From NCBI GenBank assembly GCA_016935195.1, contig JAFGRL010000089.1, positions 25,082-89,081 of the forward strand: a stretch of 64,000 bases of DNA, written 5' to 3'. This document shows positions 46,970 to 56,085 of the stretch, one piece after another. Both the position numbers and the translations under genes were made by a program. Numbering within the stretch: the first letter of the stretch is position 1; each line of letters begins with the position of its first letter. The DNA comes from Sedimentisphaerales bacterium (lineage in GTDB: Bacteria; Planctomycetota; Phycisphaerae; Sedimentisphaerales; Anaerobacaceae). The notes below the pieces were generated by a model. That model made no database searches. It was not told the origin of the DNA and was given only the letters and a program-made list of their open reading frames with translations.

Positions 46970-47614
46970 ATGATGCTATTGGGCAAAAAAGTTGGAATGA
47001 CGCAGATTTACGATGAGCAGGGCATGTTATTGCCTGTAACGGTCATACAGGCAGGGCCGTGTACTGTTGTGCAGGTCAAGACCATCAAGACAGACGGCTA
47101 CGGCGCTATTCAGATAGGCTATGATGATACTAAGCCTTCGCGCCGAAAGAAACCTCAAACCGGCCACGCTGAGAAGGCAAATACGTCATCCAAAAAATTC
47201 GTCAGAGAAATGAAAGTGCCGGATGAGGCCGACCTGGATTACAAAATCGGTGATTCTCTTACAGTTTCAGTCCTTGCTGATTCCAAGTTTGTCGACGTTA
47301 TTGGCACAAGCAAAGGTAAGGGCTTTGCCGGTGTGATGAAAAGGCATGGTTTTGGCGGTTTTCCTGCTTCACACGGGACCGAACGAAAACACAGGGCAGC
47401 AGGCTCTATATCAAGTTTTGCCAGTGACGCAGGCCACGGTGGCAATCTTAAGAAGGGCAAAAAAATGGCAGGACATATGGGAAATCGTCGCCTTACTACC
47501 AAAAACCATAACATATTAGCAGTAGATGAAGAAAAAAACATACTTGTCGTCAAGGGATCGGTGCCTGGGCCGGCAGGTGGTTATTTAATGATTCGGAACT
47601 CTAAAAAGGCATAG
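46970..47614 (+). CDS. rplC: Ribosomal protein L3
   Basis: This 214-aa protein nucleates 50S assembly. Landmarks are MLLGKKVGMTQIYDEQG at the N-terminus, KGKGFAGVMKRHGFGG and the basic loop RKHRAAGSISSFASDAG near the peptidyl transferase centre. Two adjacent ATG codons (46970 and 46973) can start it, and neither has a clear ribosome-binding site. A longer in-frame reading from 46934 is rejected by family comparison. Confidence 0.95.
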   Translation: MMLLGKKVGMTQIYDEQGMLLPVTVIQAGPCTVVQVKTIKTDGYGAIQIGYDDTKPSRRKKPQTGHAEKANTSSKKFVREMKVPDEADLDYKIGDSLTVSVLADSKFVDVIGTSKGKGFAGVMKRHGFGGFPASHGTERKHRAAGSISSFASDAGHGGNLKKGKKMAGHMGNRRLTTKNHNILAVDEEKNILVVKGSVPGPAGGYLMIRNSKKA

Positions 47615-47655
47615 GATAGTATAGCTAACTCTCTGGTGAAACTTATTGTGGCAAA

Positions 47656-48315
47656 ATGATTGAACTGTCGGTGTACAATACTCAAGGCGAAACGGTTGAC
47701 AGCCTCAAAGTCGATGAGTCGATATTTGGTGGCAGGATTAGATATGCTCTGTTAAAACAGGCAATCGTTATGTATCAAGCCAACAGTCGGGTCGGAACGG
47801 CAGCTACTAAGGGCAGGAGTATGGTGACAGGCTCTGGCAGAAAACTCTTTAGACAAAAAGGTACAGGTTCCGCTCGAGTTGGAAATATAAGGACAGGCAA
47901 GCGCGTTGGCGGCGGCGTGACTTTTGCAAAAGAAGTTAATGATTTTCGAAAGCAGATGCCCAAAAAACAGAGAAGGCTTGCAAGAGATTCAGCAATATTA
48001 GCAAAATTATTATCAAATAATGCCGTGGTAATAGAAGGGATGGTTTTCGAAAGACCTCGTACAACTGAATTCGTTGGTATACTGAATAAGTTGAGAATTC
48101 CGGAAAAGGATAGTTGCCTGGTTACAACAGCACAGTACGACCGGAACCTTTACAAATCAGCCCGGAATGTAAATAAAATCTCTGTGACGTCGGTGGTGGA
48201 GCTTAATGCCGGCCAGATTTGCAGTCACCGAAAAATGCTTTTCACCAAAGATGCCTTTATGGCAATCGTTAATAAAGACGAGAATACCGAAGAAGGGAAT
48301 TGGTTAGACTCATAA
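47656..48315 (+). CDS. rplD: Ribosomal protein L4
   Basis: This 219-aa protein lines the exit tunnel with its extended loop (GSGRKLFRQKGTGSARVGNIR, then GKRVGGGVTF). The globular part has LARDSAILAKLLSNNAVVIEG. In E. coli L4 also represses the S10 operon through the leader. The C-terminal tail (AIVNKDENTEEGNWLDS) extends a little beyond the usual end. It precedes rplW as usual. Confidence 0.95.
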   Translation: MIELSVYNTQGETVDSLKVDESIFGGRIRYALLKQAIVMYQANSRVGTAATKGRSMVTGSGRKLFRQKGTGSARVGNIRTGKRVGGGVTFAKEVNDFRKQMPKKQRRLARDSAILAKLLSNNAVVIEGMVFERPRTTEFVGILNKLRIPEKDSCLVTTAQYDRNLYKSARNVNKISVTSVVELNAGQICSHRKMLFTKDAFMAIVNKDENTEEGNWLDS

Positions 48316-48364
48316 AAAGGTCTTTTAGCTAATTTCGATATATATTAAGAGATCGAAAGTTAAA

Positions 48365-48643
48365 ATGGACAACTATGAAACAATAATTCGGCCTTTGGTT
48401 ACCGAGCAGGGCATGCATTTTGCCAATACCAAAGGTGCATACTGTTTTGAGGTAAACAGAGAATCAAATAAGTGTCAGATAAGAAATGCAGTCGAGAAGA
48501 TATACGGCGTAAAAGTACAAAAAGTCAGAACGGCTAATCGCAGGGGCAAATATGTTCGCAAAGGCAGAACCTTTGGATGGACGCCGGCCTGGAAAAAGGC
48601 TGTCGTTTTCCTGGAGCCGGATTATCATATAGATTTATTTTAA
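48365..48643 (+). CDS. rplW: Ribosomal protein L23
   Basis: This 92-aa tunnel-exit protein docks SRP and trigger factor. It shows IIRPLVTEQGMHFANTKGAYCFEV and the basic loop VRTANRRGKYVRKGRTFGW. Size and operon position between rplD and rplB are normal. Confidence 0.95.
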   Translation: MDNYETIIRPLVTEQGMHFANTKGAYCFEVNRESNKCQIRNAVEKIYGVKVQKVRTANRRGKYVRKGRTFGWTPAWKKAVVFLEPDYHIDLF

Positions 48644-48710
48644 TAAGCGGATTTTAATCATATGACATTAAAAGTGTAGTTAAGCGGTATCAGCCTTAAT
48701 TGGTGTAAAA

Positions 48711-49562
48711 ATGGGTATACGTCTCTACAAACCAACCAGCGATGGACGAAGAAACTCTTCGGTAAACGATTACTTTGAGCTATCGGGCCATAGCCGACAG
48801 AAGTCGCTTTGTAAGCGAATAAGCAAAAACGGCGGAAGAAATCACCACGGTATTACAACTGCACGCTTCAGAGGCGGTGGAGCGAGGAGAATATACCGCA
48901 TCATTGATTTTAAGCGTGATAAAGACGGCGTATCTGCGAAAGTAGCAACAGTTGAATATGATCCGAACAGAGATTGCTTTATATCTTTACTGCACTACTA
49001 TGATGGTGAAAAGAGGTATATACTGGCGCCACAGGGGATAAGAACAGGTCAAATTGTAGAAAGCGGCATTTCCTGTGAGCCTCGGATAGGCAATGCTATG
49101 CGGCTTGGTTCAATTCCGGCTGGCATGGAGATACATAATATTGAAATGACAGCAGGGCAAGGTGGCCGGCTTGTAAGAGGTGCCGGCAATTCTGCCAGGA
49201 TAGTTGCCAAAGAGGGTGATTGGGTTACTATAGTTCTGCCCAGCGGCGAGATGAGGATGATAAGAAAGGAATGCAGAGCTACAATTGGCAGGCTGAGTAA
49301 TCCGGACCATCAGAATATCAAGCTGGGTAAAGCCGGCCGGAAACGACACATCGGCCGCAGACCCCATGTCAGGGGCAAGGCAATGAATCCCGTTGCTCAC
49401 CCAATGGGTGGTGGTGAGGGCAGGTCAAATGGGGGTCGTCACCCCTGTTCTCCTACAGGTGTGCCGGCAAAAGGCGGCAAAACACGAAATCCACGAAATC
49501 CAAGTAACAAAAGGATTATCCGAAGGAGAAAAAATAAAAGGCAGGGTCAGTTAGTATTATAA
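48711..49562 (+). CDS. rplB: Ribosomal protein L2
   Basis: This 283-aa protein is needed for subunit association and peptidyl transfer. The SH3-like and OB-like core carries GRNHHGITTARFRGGGARRIYR and KVATVEYDPNRDCFI. The C-terminal loop GRRPHVRGKAMNPVAHPMGGGEGRS includes the essential His. The length is close to the family norm (about 275). Confidence 0.97.
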   Translation: MGIRLYKPTSDGRRNSSVNDYFELSGHSRQKSLCKRISKNGGRNHHGITTARFRGGGARRIYRIIDFKRDKDGVSAKVATVEYDPNRDCFISLLHYYDGEKRYILAPQGIRTGQIVESGISCEPRIGNAMRLGSIPAGMEIHNIEMTAGQGGRLVRGAGNSARIVAKEGDWVTIVLPSGEMRMIRKECRATIGRLSNPDHQNIKLGKAGRKRHIGRRPHVRGKAMNPVAHPMGGGEGRSNGGRHPCSPTGVPAKGGKTRNPRNPSNKRIIRRRKNKRQGQLVL

Positions 49563-49593
49563 TTTGATGAACGCAGATATTGGATAGCTATAA

Positions 49594-49863
49594 ATGGGAA
49601 GGTCTTTAAAAAAAGGTCCATACGTTGACGAGAAGCTGCTGGCAAAGGTGAGCAGGCAGATTGACTCCGGCTCTCATGAGCCTATTAAGACCTGGGCCAG
49701 AAGGTGTACGGTGATTCCCGAATTTGTTGGTTTCACCTTCCTAATCCATAATGGCAGGATTTTCCAAAAGGTCTTTATTACCGAGGATATGGTCGGGCAT
49801 AAGCTGGGCGAGTTTTCCCTGACACGGACCTTCAAAGGACATTCAAGCAAGAAAATTAAATAG
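49594..49863 (+). CDS. rpsS: Ribosomal protein S19
   Basis: This 89-aa 30S head protein shows the family start [19 protein letters not shown], the core [19 protein letters not shown] and the end [19 protein letters not shown]. It sits 16 bp ahead of the unusual rplV gene. Confidence 0.97.
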   Translation: MGRSLKKGPYVDEKLLAKVSRQIDSGSHEPIKTWARRCTVIPEFVGFTFLIHNGRIFQKVFITEDMVGHKLGEFSLTRTFKGHSSKKIK

Positions 49864-49879
49864 TAATTGCGGTCTATCT

Positions 49880-50428
49880 ATGTTGAGTGCTTATAAATTA
49901 GAAAGCCTATGCAGGCAAAGGGATATAAACCCCGAGCAACTGGCTGGTCAAATGGTAAGAACAGGACTTGACCATCGAAAGGCCGTTACAGCCTTGCGAA
50001 ACTGGCGAAAGGGTCTTTTTAAGCCCATTCCGCGGAAGGAAGACTGTCGCAATTTGGCATCGGCCTTGTCGGTTGATATAAACGATTTGACCAATTGGTG
50101 CTCTGTTTACAGGTTTGCTCCGGTTTCAGCTCGCAAGGTAAGATTGGTAACGCAATTGATAGTCGGTCGCAGTATTCAGGACGCTATGGATATATTAAAA
50201 TTTACTCATAAACGCGCAGCAGTGTTAATAAACAAGGTACTCAAGGCCGCAGTGGCGGATGCAGATGAGCAGCAGGCCGATGTTGATAATCTTTACGTAG
50301 CCAGTGCACGGGTCGATGATGCAGGAACACGAATAGGTACAAAAAGATGGATTGCAAAAGACAGAGGCAGAGCTAATCCGATTTCCAAGAAAGCTTGTCA
50401 TATATATGTTACGGTGGCACAGATATAA
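49880..50428 (+). CDS. rplV: Ribosomal protein L22 with an N-terminal HTH-like domain
   Basis: The product is 182 aa where L22 is usually 110-120. The L22 core starts near residue 75 (SVYRFAPVSARKVRLV) and runs through KRAAVLINKVLKAAVADAD to the beta-hairpin and ISKKACHIYVTVAQI, so the ribosomal part is complete. Residues 1-74 form an all-helical segment (LESLCRQRDINPEQLAGQM; KAVTALRNWRKGL; NLASALSVDINDLTNW) with the spacing of a Cro/CI-type helix-turn-helix. There is no stop or better internal ATG between the parts, so a fusion is read directly. Whether the domain binds DNA, rRNA or a chaperone is unknown. Confidence 0.9.
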   Translation: MLSAYKLESLCRQRDINPEQLAGQMVRTGLDHRKAVTALRNWRKGLFKPIPRKEDCRNLASALSVDINDLTNWCSVYRFAPVSARKVRLVTQLIVGRSIQDAMDILKFTHKRAAVLINKVLKAAVADADEQQADVDNLYVASARVDDAGTRIGTKRWIAKDRGRANPISKKACHIYVTVAQI

Positions 50429-50475
50429 AGCTGTTTGCCCGTTAGATATAAACAGGACTTTAGAAGCTTAGAATA

Positions 50476-51258
50476 ATGGGACAAAAAACTTCGCCAATAG
50501 GTTTTAGAACAGGGATAACGGTAGGGTGGAAAAGCAGCTGGTATGCTCCCAAGGCCGAGTACGGTGATTTTCTCGTTGAAGACCAGCGGATTCGCAGTTA
50601 CATCGATAAAAGACTCAATCATCAGATGCCAAGGGCAGCGGTGGCAAAGGTTGAAATTATCCGAAACCGCAACGAAGCCAAAGTAACTATACATAGTGCC
50701 AGGCCTGGGATTGTTATTGGCCCCAGAGGTGGCGAAGTTGATAAACTGCGAGAAGAACTCGAAACTCTGACAGGCCGAAAGGTAAGCGTCAATGTTGTGG
50801 AAGTAAAGGTGCCTGAACTAAATGCTGTTTTGGTAGCCGAGGCGATTGCCGAGCAATTGAGCAAACGTGCCTCTTTTAGACGTACAATGAAACAATTCTG
50901 TGAAGGTGCGATCAATGCCGGTGCCAAGGGCGTGAAAATAATCTGCAGCGGAAGACTGGCAGGTTCTGAGATGGCCAGAAAGGAAACTCAGAAGCTGGGC
51001 AGCATTCCACTGCACACATTGGACGCAAATGTGGACTATGCCATAGCAACTTCCAGAACCACATACGGCGCAATAGGTATTAAGGTTTGGATTTACAAAG
51101 GCAACTTTGGTGATGAGCCTGCAGTCGAAGTTCGAAGACAGCTTCGCACAAAACGCAGTCCGAAACCTCGTATGCGCCGCAGGCGAAAAGAGGTATCCAC
51201 AAAGAATTTATCTCAAGTAGATTCTGAAAGAAAAGAACCTGAGAAAGTGCAGGATTGA
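50476..51258 (+). CDS. rpsC: Ribosomal protein S3
   Basis: This 260-aa protein lies at the mRNA entry tunnel and has a KH domain (IIRNRNEAKVTIHSARPGIVIGPRGGEVDKL, GxxG loop present) and the C-terminal domain INAGAKGVKIICSGRLAGSEMAR. A charged tail (KRSPKPRMRRRRKEV and beyond) follows. Size and operon position are normal. Confidence 0.96.
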   Translation: MGQKTSPIGFRTGITVGWKSSWYAPKAEYGDFLVEDQRIRSYIDKRLNHQMPRAAVAKVEIIRNRNEAKVTIHSARPGIVIGPRGGEVDKLREELETLTGRKVSVNVVEVKVPELNAVLVAEAIAEQLSKRASFRRTMKQFCEGAINAGAKGVKIICSGRLAGSEMARKETQKLGSIPLHTLDANVDYAIATSRTTYGAIGIKVWIYKGNFGDEPAVEVRRQLRTKRSPKPRMRRRRKEVSTKNLSQVDSERKEPEKVQD

Positions 51259-51329
51259 TGGCGTGAGACTATCAAGATTGAACATCGGCTTTATGAATTG
51301 TTTGGGAATTTGAAAACGGGTCGTGCAAA

Positions 51330-51749
51330 ATGGCGATGATGCCCAAAAGGGTCAAGTACCGTAAGAGCCAGCGAGGCAAAATGAAAGGAAATGCCTGCAG
51401 AAGCAACTTCGTTGCTTTTGGAGAGTATGGTTTGCAGACACTCCAAAGTAGCTGGATAACTGCCAAGAACATTGAAGCTGGACGAGTAGCTGCAACGCAC
51501 TTTTTGCATCGTGAAGGAAAGGTTTATATGCGGATATTTCCCCACAAGCCGGTTAGTTCCAAACCTTTAGAGACGAGGATGGGCAAGGGTAAAGGTGAGC
51601 CTGATTTCTGGGTTGCGTCGGTTAGGCCGGGACAGATTATGTTTGAGATAGGCGGCGTAGCTGAAAATGTAGCCAAGCAGGCTCTGGTAAAGGTCGCCCA
51701 TAAAATGCCGGTGCGGTGCAGATTTGTTAAGAGAAGACACTCGTTATGA
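51330..51749 (+). CDS. rplP: Ribosomal protein L16
   Basis: This 139-aa protein contacts A-site tRNA on the 50S subunit. It shows MPKRVKYRKSQRGKMKG, FGEYGLQTLQSSWITAKNIEA and the conserved GKGKGEPDFWVASVRPGQIMFEI. Met codons at 51330, 51336 and 51339 are all possible starts; the family usually begins MLMPKR, which fits the first or second. Confidence 0.95.
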   Translation: MAMMPKRVKYRKSQRGKMKGNACRSNFVAFGEYGLQTLQSSWITAKNIEAGRVAATHFLHREGKVYMRIFPHKPVSSKPLETRMGKGKGEPDFWVASVRPGQIMFEIGGVAENVAKQALVKVAHKMPVRCRFVKRRHSL

Positions 51750-51771
51750 TTTTAAAGGAATCGAGTTTTCT

Positions 51772-51957
51772 ATGAAGGCGCAGAATTACAGAGAGATGGG
51801 TACAGACGAGCTCGATACCACGTTGGAAGAGCTGCGGAGGCATCTGTTTGATTTGCGATCACAAGCTGTTACGGAAAAGCTGGAAAATTCAAAAGCGGTA
51901 ATGAATACCAAACGTAACATTGCTCGGGTCAAGACAATAATGCGGCAGAGAGGTTAA
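51772..51957 (+). CDS. rpmC: Ribosomal protein L29
   Basis: This 61-aa helical hairpin protein sits at the tunnel exit. It shows YREMGTDELDTTLEELRRHLFDLR and the end NTKRNIARVKTIMRQR. The ATG at 51772 gives the family length; the upstream extension from 51724 overlaps rplP and is rejected. Confidence 0.93.
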   Translation: MKAQNYREMGTDELDTTLEELRRHLFDLRSQAVTEKLENSKAVMNTKRNIARVKTIMRQRG

Positions 51958-51981
51958 TAAACTCAGCAAATGGTTGGTTAA

Positions 51982-52251
51982 ATGGAACAAGACAAAAATA
52001 AAAAACTTAAGGCTCAGACCGGCGTTGTGATTAGCAGCAGTGGCGATAAAACTATAAAAGTGGCAATTGACTACAAAGTCAGGCACCCAAGGTACGGAAA
52101 ATATGTAAAACGAAGGATACAACTTTTAGTACACGACCAGAAGAATCAGGCTGCCGTCAATGATATTGTAGCAGTGGTGCCGTCTCGGCCTCTGAGCAAG
52201 ACCAAGAGCTGGCGTCTTTTGGAAGTGGTTGAAAAAGGCATTGAAAACTGA
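51982..52251 (+). CDS. rpsQ: Ribosomal protein S17
   Basis: This 89-aa OB-fold 30S protein has KAQTGVVISSSGDKTIKVAID, the stretch RHPRYGKYVKRRIQLLVHD and SRPLSKTKSWRLLEVVEK. Order rpmC-rpsQ-rplN is canonical. Confidence 0.95.
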   Translation: MEQDKNKKLKAQTGVVISSSGDKTIKVAIDYKVRHPRYGKYVKRRIQLLVHDQKNQAAVNDIVAVVPSRPLSKTKSWRLLEVVEKGIEN

Positions 52252-52309
52252 AGTTTTAGCAGGTTCGTGTTAGGTGTTCGCAAAAGGCAGAATATAACAT
52301 AGAAGCATT

Positions 52310-52699
52310 ATGATTCAGCAGGAAACAATGTTGGATATAGCTGACAACTCAGGTGTTAAGTCGGCTTTATGTATTAAGGTCCTTGGCAGAGGCGGATCAC
52401 GTCAGGGCAAACTGCGGCGCCCCGTTGCCGGTATCGGCGACGTTGTATCCGTTGCTATTAAGAAGTCTCTGCCGGGCTGTCAGTTGGATGACAAGAAAGT
52501 TCACAGGTGTGTGATAGTTCGCACGAAAAGCCCGGTTAAGCGGACAGATGGCAGCTATGTGCGGTTCGACAGCAACGCCGCGGTTGTAATTGACAACGAC
52601 GGCAACCCCATAGGAACGAGGATTTTTGGTGCCGTCGCTCGTGAATTAAGAGAGAAAAATTATATGAAGATTATCTCACTGGCAAGTGAAGTAGTTTAG
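52310..52699 (+). CDS. rplN: Ribosomal protein L14
   Basis: This 129-aa interface protein has the start [21 protein letters not shown] and the [20 protein letters not shown] and [20 protein letters not shown] blocks. A short insertion near residues 53-66 ([14 protein letters not shown]) makes it a little longer than the usual 122 residues. Confidence 0.96.
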   Translation: MIQQETMLDIADNSGVKSALCIKVLGRGGSRQGKLRRPVAGIGDVVSVAIKKSLPGCQLDDKKVHRCVIVRTKSPVKRTDGSYVRFDSNAAVVIDNDGNPIGTRIFGAVARELREKNYMKIISLASEVV

Positions 52700-52733
52700 A
52701 TTTTGGCAACATTATAAATTAGGTTGGCTTTGG

Positions 52734-53066
52734 ATGGCTTTACATATAAAAAAGAACGATATGGTCCAGATTATAGCAGGTGATTACAAAGGAGCAACCG
52801 GCAGGGTTTTGCGTTTGATGCCCAGGGAAAAGAAGGTCATTGTCCAGGGGCACAATTTGGCAAAAAAGCATGTCAAGCCTTCTCAAAGGAATCCACAGGG
52901 AGGTCGGATCACAGTTGAACAGCCGATTCACATTAGTAATGTCCTTCCGGTGAACTCGAAGACTTCAAGAGCTACCCGGGTAAAATACCGAATAAAGGAC
53001 GATGGAAGCAAGCATCGCATCTGCCTCGATGGTTCGGAAATCAGTGTTATAAGAAAGTCAAAATAG
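52734..53066 (+). CDS. rplX: Ribosomal protein L24
   Basis: This 110-aa assembly initiator carries an N-terminal KOW motif (IKKNDMVQIIAGDYKGATGRVL) and the basic VIVQGHNLAKKHVKPSQRNPQGG. Position between rplN and rplE is canonical. Confidence 0.95.
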   Translation: MALHIKKNDMVQIIAGDYKGATGRVLRLMPREKKVIVQGHNLAKKHVKPSQRNPQGGRITVEQPIHISNVLPVNSKTSRATRVKYRIKDDGSKHRICLDGSEISVIRKSK

Positions 53067-53077
53067 TGGTTTAATAT

Positions 53078-53620
53078 ATGACGCGTTTAAGAGATTTATA
53101 TAATTCTAAAGTGGAACCGCAGTTACAGCAGGAATTTGAGTATAAAAATCCTATGGCTGTGCCGCGAATGGTCAAGATTGTTGTTTCTATGGGCATTGGC
53201 AGGGCAACACAGGATAAGAAGTACCTCGAACTGGCCAGGAAAGATCTTGCAATGATTACAGGTCAGTTGCCTGCTGTATGTAAAGCCAAGAGAAGTGTCT
53301 CGAACTTTAAACTTCGCACCGGCAATGAAATCGGCCTTAAGGTTACTATTCGCAGCGGTCGGATGTACGAATTTATGGACCGGCTCATCAACCTTGCCAT
53401 ACCACGGGTGAGGGATTTCAGAGGCCTGAACCCGAGCAGTTTTGATGGAAGAGGTAATTATTCAATGGGCATAGACGAACAAGGTGTATTTCCAGAGATA
53501 GACCCGGCGAAACTGGAGTTTCAGCAGGGTATGAATATAACTTTTGTAACAACGGCTCAAACTGACGAGGAAGCAAAAAAAATGCTCTCCCTTTTCGGTA
53601 TGCCCTTTAGAGAGAATTAG
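53078..53620 (+). CDS. rplE: Ribosomal protein L5
   Basis: This 180-aa protein binds 5S rRNA. It shows NPMAVPRMVKIVVSMGIG, KAKRSVSNFKLRTGNEIG, RVRDFRGLNPSSFDGRGNYSMG and the C-terminal FVTTAQTDEEAKKMLSLFGMPF. It begins 12 bp after rplX. Confidence 0.96.
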   Translation: MTRLRDLYNSKVEPQLQQEFEYKNPMAVPRMVKIVVSMGIGRATQDKKYLELARKDLAMITGQLPAVCKAKRSVSNFKLRTGNEIGLKVTIRSGRMYEFMDRLINLAIPRVRDFRGLNPSSFDGRGNYSMGIDEQGVFPEIDPAKLEFQQGMNITFVTTAQTDEEAKKMLSLFGMPFREN

Positions 53621-53672
53621 CTGATATCAAGTTCCGCCGATTTTATGGTGGTTAATTTTTTGGAGTAGTTTG

Positions 53673-53858
53673 ATGTCAACAAAAGCCCTGGAGAATAAGG
53701 CAGAAAAAAAGCAGAAGTTTCGAGTTAGACAGTATACTCGCTGTCAGCTCTGTGGCAGGGCCAAGGCTGTGTACAGAAAATTCAAGATTTGCCGGATTTG
53801 TTTTAGAACTTTGGCAAATGAAGGAAAGATTCCAGGTGTAAAAAAGGCTAGTTGGTAG
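53673..53858 (+). CDS. rpsN: Ribosomal protein S14, zinc-binding type Z
   Basis: This 61-aa protein of the short S14 type has two CxxC pairs ([18 protein letters not shown]) that bind zinc, and ends [12 protein letters not shown]. The ATG at 53673 follows GGAG by 7 nt; a TTG one codon upstream is not preferred. The long zinc-free S14 paralogue is not in the window. Confidence 0.95.
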   Translation: MSTKALENKAEKKQKFRVRQYTRCQLCGRAKAVYRKFKICRICFRTLANEGKIPGVKKASW

Positions 53859-53928
53859 GCGAAAATGACAAAAGAGACGTTCAATAGTATTTATCAGTCG
53901 GCTATGTTTGCTTCATCGGAGGCTGATT

Positions 53929-54327
53929 ATGAGTTTAAGTGATCCGATTGCCGATATGTTAACAAGAATTCGCAATGCCCTTAGAATAAATAGCAGGGAT
54001 GTTGTTGTCAGGGCATCGAATGTATGCGAAGGTATTTCTGCCGTCTTAAAACAGGAAGGATATATCGAAGACTACGATCGTATAGATGACGGCAAGCAGG
54101 GTATCCTTCGGATTATACTGAAATACTCAAAGGACGGTGAACCTGTGATTACCCAGGTAAAAAGGGCCAGCAAACCCAGCAGAAGGATTTATAGTTCAGC
54201 TTCGGACCTGCCGTTTGTTCTGAACGGTCTGGGTGTAGCAATCATCTCAACAAGCAAAGGTGTGATGAGTGACAGGGATTGCCGCAGCCAAAGAGTTGGT
54301 GGAGAAATACTTTGTACGGTGAGCTAA
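53929..54327 (+). CDS. rpsH: Ribosomal protein S8
   Basis: This 132-aa 30S protein represses the spc operon in E. coli. It shows SDPIADMLTRIRNALR, ILRIILKYSKDGEPVI and the C-terminal GVAIISTSKGVMSDRDCRSQRVGGEILC. GGAGG sits 6 nt before the ATG at 53929, deciding against the earlier in-frame start at 53908. Confidence 0.96.
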   Translation: MSLSDPIADMLTRIRNALRINSRDVVVRASNVCEGISAVLKQEGYIEDYDRIDDGKQGILRIILKYSKDGEPVITQVKRASKPSRRIYSSASDLPFVLNGLGVAIISTSKGVMSDRDCRSQRVGGEILCTVS

Positions 54328-54328
54328 A

Positions 54329-54910
54329 ATGAGTCGTATTGGGAAAACACCTATTAAAATACCCGAAGGCGTAAAGGTTCAGCAAAAGGGTCAGTATGTT
54401 AAAGTTACAGGACCACTTGGTGATGCTGAAATGCACTGCCATCCTGGAATGAAGGTTAGACTAGAAAATGGTCAGGGCACAATTATCGTCAGTAACAACA
54501 AGCCCCAAATTCGACAGAACAGACAGTTACATGGGACAATGCGGGCCCTAATCGCCAATATGGTTACCGGCGTCAGTAAAGGTTTTGAGAAAAAGATGGA
54601 ATTGTACGGCACAGGCTACAATGTCAAACAACATAGTGATAAACTGGTATTTCAGGTTGGCTTTAGCCATTCGGTAGAGATGCCAATTCCAAAAGGTATA
54701 AAAGTAACGATTAAGACAGAAGCTGCAAGAGGCAATGAAGTACCGTCAGTATTTACTTTGACCAGTACAGATAAGGAAGCACTTGGCCAGTTTGCTGCGA
54801 ACATAAGAAAGATAAGGCCTCCGGAACCTTACAAGGGTAAAGGAATACGTTATGCTGACGAACAAGTTCGCCACAAGGTTGGCAAGGCATTTACTTCAGG
54901 AACAGCATAG
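54329..54910 (+). CDS. rplF: Ribosomal protein L6
   Basis: This 193-aa two-domain protein lies near the factor-binding site. It shows MSRIGKTPIKIPEGVKV, TMRALIANMVTGVSKGFEKK and the end RKIRPPEPYKGKGIRYADEQV. It is directly after rpsH (1-bp gap), so translation is probably coupled. Confidence 0.96.
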   Translation: MSRIGKTPIKIPEGVKVQQKGQYVKVTGPLGDAEMHCHPGMKVRLENGQGTIIVSNNKPQIRQNRQLHGTMRALIANMVTGVSKGFEKKMELYGTGYNVKQHSDKLVFQVGFSHSVEMPIPKGIKVTIKTEAARGNEVPSVFTLTSTDKEALGQFAANIRKIRPPEPYKGKGIRYADEQVRHKVGKAFTSGTA

Positions 54911-54976
54911 GCGTAATTTTATATTAACTTGTCTGAGTATCAGGAATTGTTGAAAAACAGATAGAATGTTATTTTT

Positions 54977-55342
54977 ATGAAAATGCAATTAAAAACAAGA
55001 GCGTCACTGAGAAGAAAACACCATATACGCAAGAAGGTTTTCGGTACGCCCGATAGACCACGTCTTTCCGTTTTTCGCTCTAACAGGCACATTTGTGCGC
55101 AGATTATTGATGATGTGGCAGGAGTTACATTGGCCGGTGCAGGTACAAACTCTAAGAAGCTGCGCGAAAATTTTTCACGCGGCACTGGCGTAAAAACTGC
55201 CGAAGTTGTGGGTGAAGCTATTGCTAAACAAGCGATCAGTGTAGGTATAAATCGTGTTTGCTTTGACAGAAACAGATATAAATTCCATGGCAGGGTCAAA
55301 GCTCTCGCAGAGGCTGCTCGCAGAGCAGGATTGATTTTTTAA
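54977..55342 (+). CDS. rplR: Ribosomal protein L18
   Basis: This 121-aa protein binds 5S rRNA. It shows RRKHHIRKKVFGTPDRPRLSVFRS, NRHICAQIIDDVAG and CFDRNRYKFHGRVKALAEAARRAGL. Size and order are canonical. Confidence 0.96.
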   Translation: MKMQLKTRASLRRKHHIRKKVFGTPDRPRLSVFRSNRHICAQIIDDVAGVTLAGAGTNSKKLRENFSRGTGVKTAEVVGEAIAKQAISVGINRVCFDRNRYKFHGRVKALAEAARRAGLIF

Positions 55343-55436
55343 TTGTTCACATTTAGTTGTTTTGATTACTCTATGAGAATTTTTATATAAAACTGCTTAA
55401 TTTAAGTTAAACCAACAGATTTTGGAGAAAGGTTTT

Positions 55437-55952
55437 GTGACTGATTCAGCAGATGTTTTAGGCCAGAAGGAACAGGTGTTTGAGGAAAACGTTGTTAAGG
55501 TCTTTCGATGCGCCAAGGTGGTTAAAGGTGGTCGTCGCTTCAGCTTTGCAGCCTTGGTAGTCGTCGGAGACAGATCCGGCACGGTGGGAGTTGGATACGG
55601 CAAGGCTAACGAAGTTCCTCCTGCAGTTGAAAAGGGCGTAAAAGATGCCAGAAAGAACCTGCACAAAATAGCTTTGTCCGGCAGGACCATACCTCATCAG
55701 ATAATTGGTAGATTTTCTGCTACGAGGATTACCCTTGTTCCGGCCAGTCCTGGTACTGGTGTTATTGCCGGGTCCAGTGCAAGAGCTATACTTGAATTAA
55801 CCGGTGTCCAGGATGTTCTTACAAAGGTTTACGGCAGCACTACAGCCAAGAATGTTGTAAAAGCAACCTTAAATGGTTTGTTAAGATTGCGCGATGGGCA
55901 AATGACTGAAAATATGCGCGGTGTCAAAGTTGAAGTGGCTAAAAAGTGGTGA
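55437..55952 (+). CDS. rpsE: Ribosomal protein S5
   Basis: This 171-aa protein lies at the mRNA entrance and acts in translational accuracy. The double-stranded RNA-binding-like core is VVKGGRRFSFAALVVVGDRSG, followed by GYGKANEVPPAVEKGVKDARKN and the C-terminal ARAILELTGVQDVLTKVYGS. The GTG at 55437 is preferred, with GGAGAAAGG just upstream; a TTG at 55422 is possible. Unlike in E. coli, no rpmD follows. Confidence 0.95.
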   Translation: MTDSADVLGQKEQVFEENVVKVFRCAKVVKGGRRFSFAALVVVGDRSGTVGVGYGKANEVPPAVEKGVKDARKNLHKIALSGRTIPHQIIGRFSATRITLVPASPGTGVIAGSSARAILELTGVQDVLTKVYGSTTAKNVVKATLNGLLRLRDGQMTENMRGVKVEVAKKW

Positions 55953-56085
55953 TGGAAAATTGAAGTACACTGCCACAATTAAAGGCGCTGAACTAAAAAT
56001 GACTGTAATCGTAAAGGTGACAGTTTCAGATGAGTTTTATTTTTGTAAGCTCTTCAATAGTGTTAGAAAAACGACGGTGAGTTAG

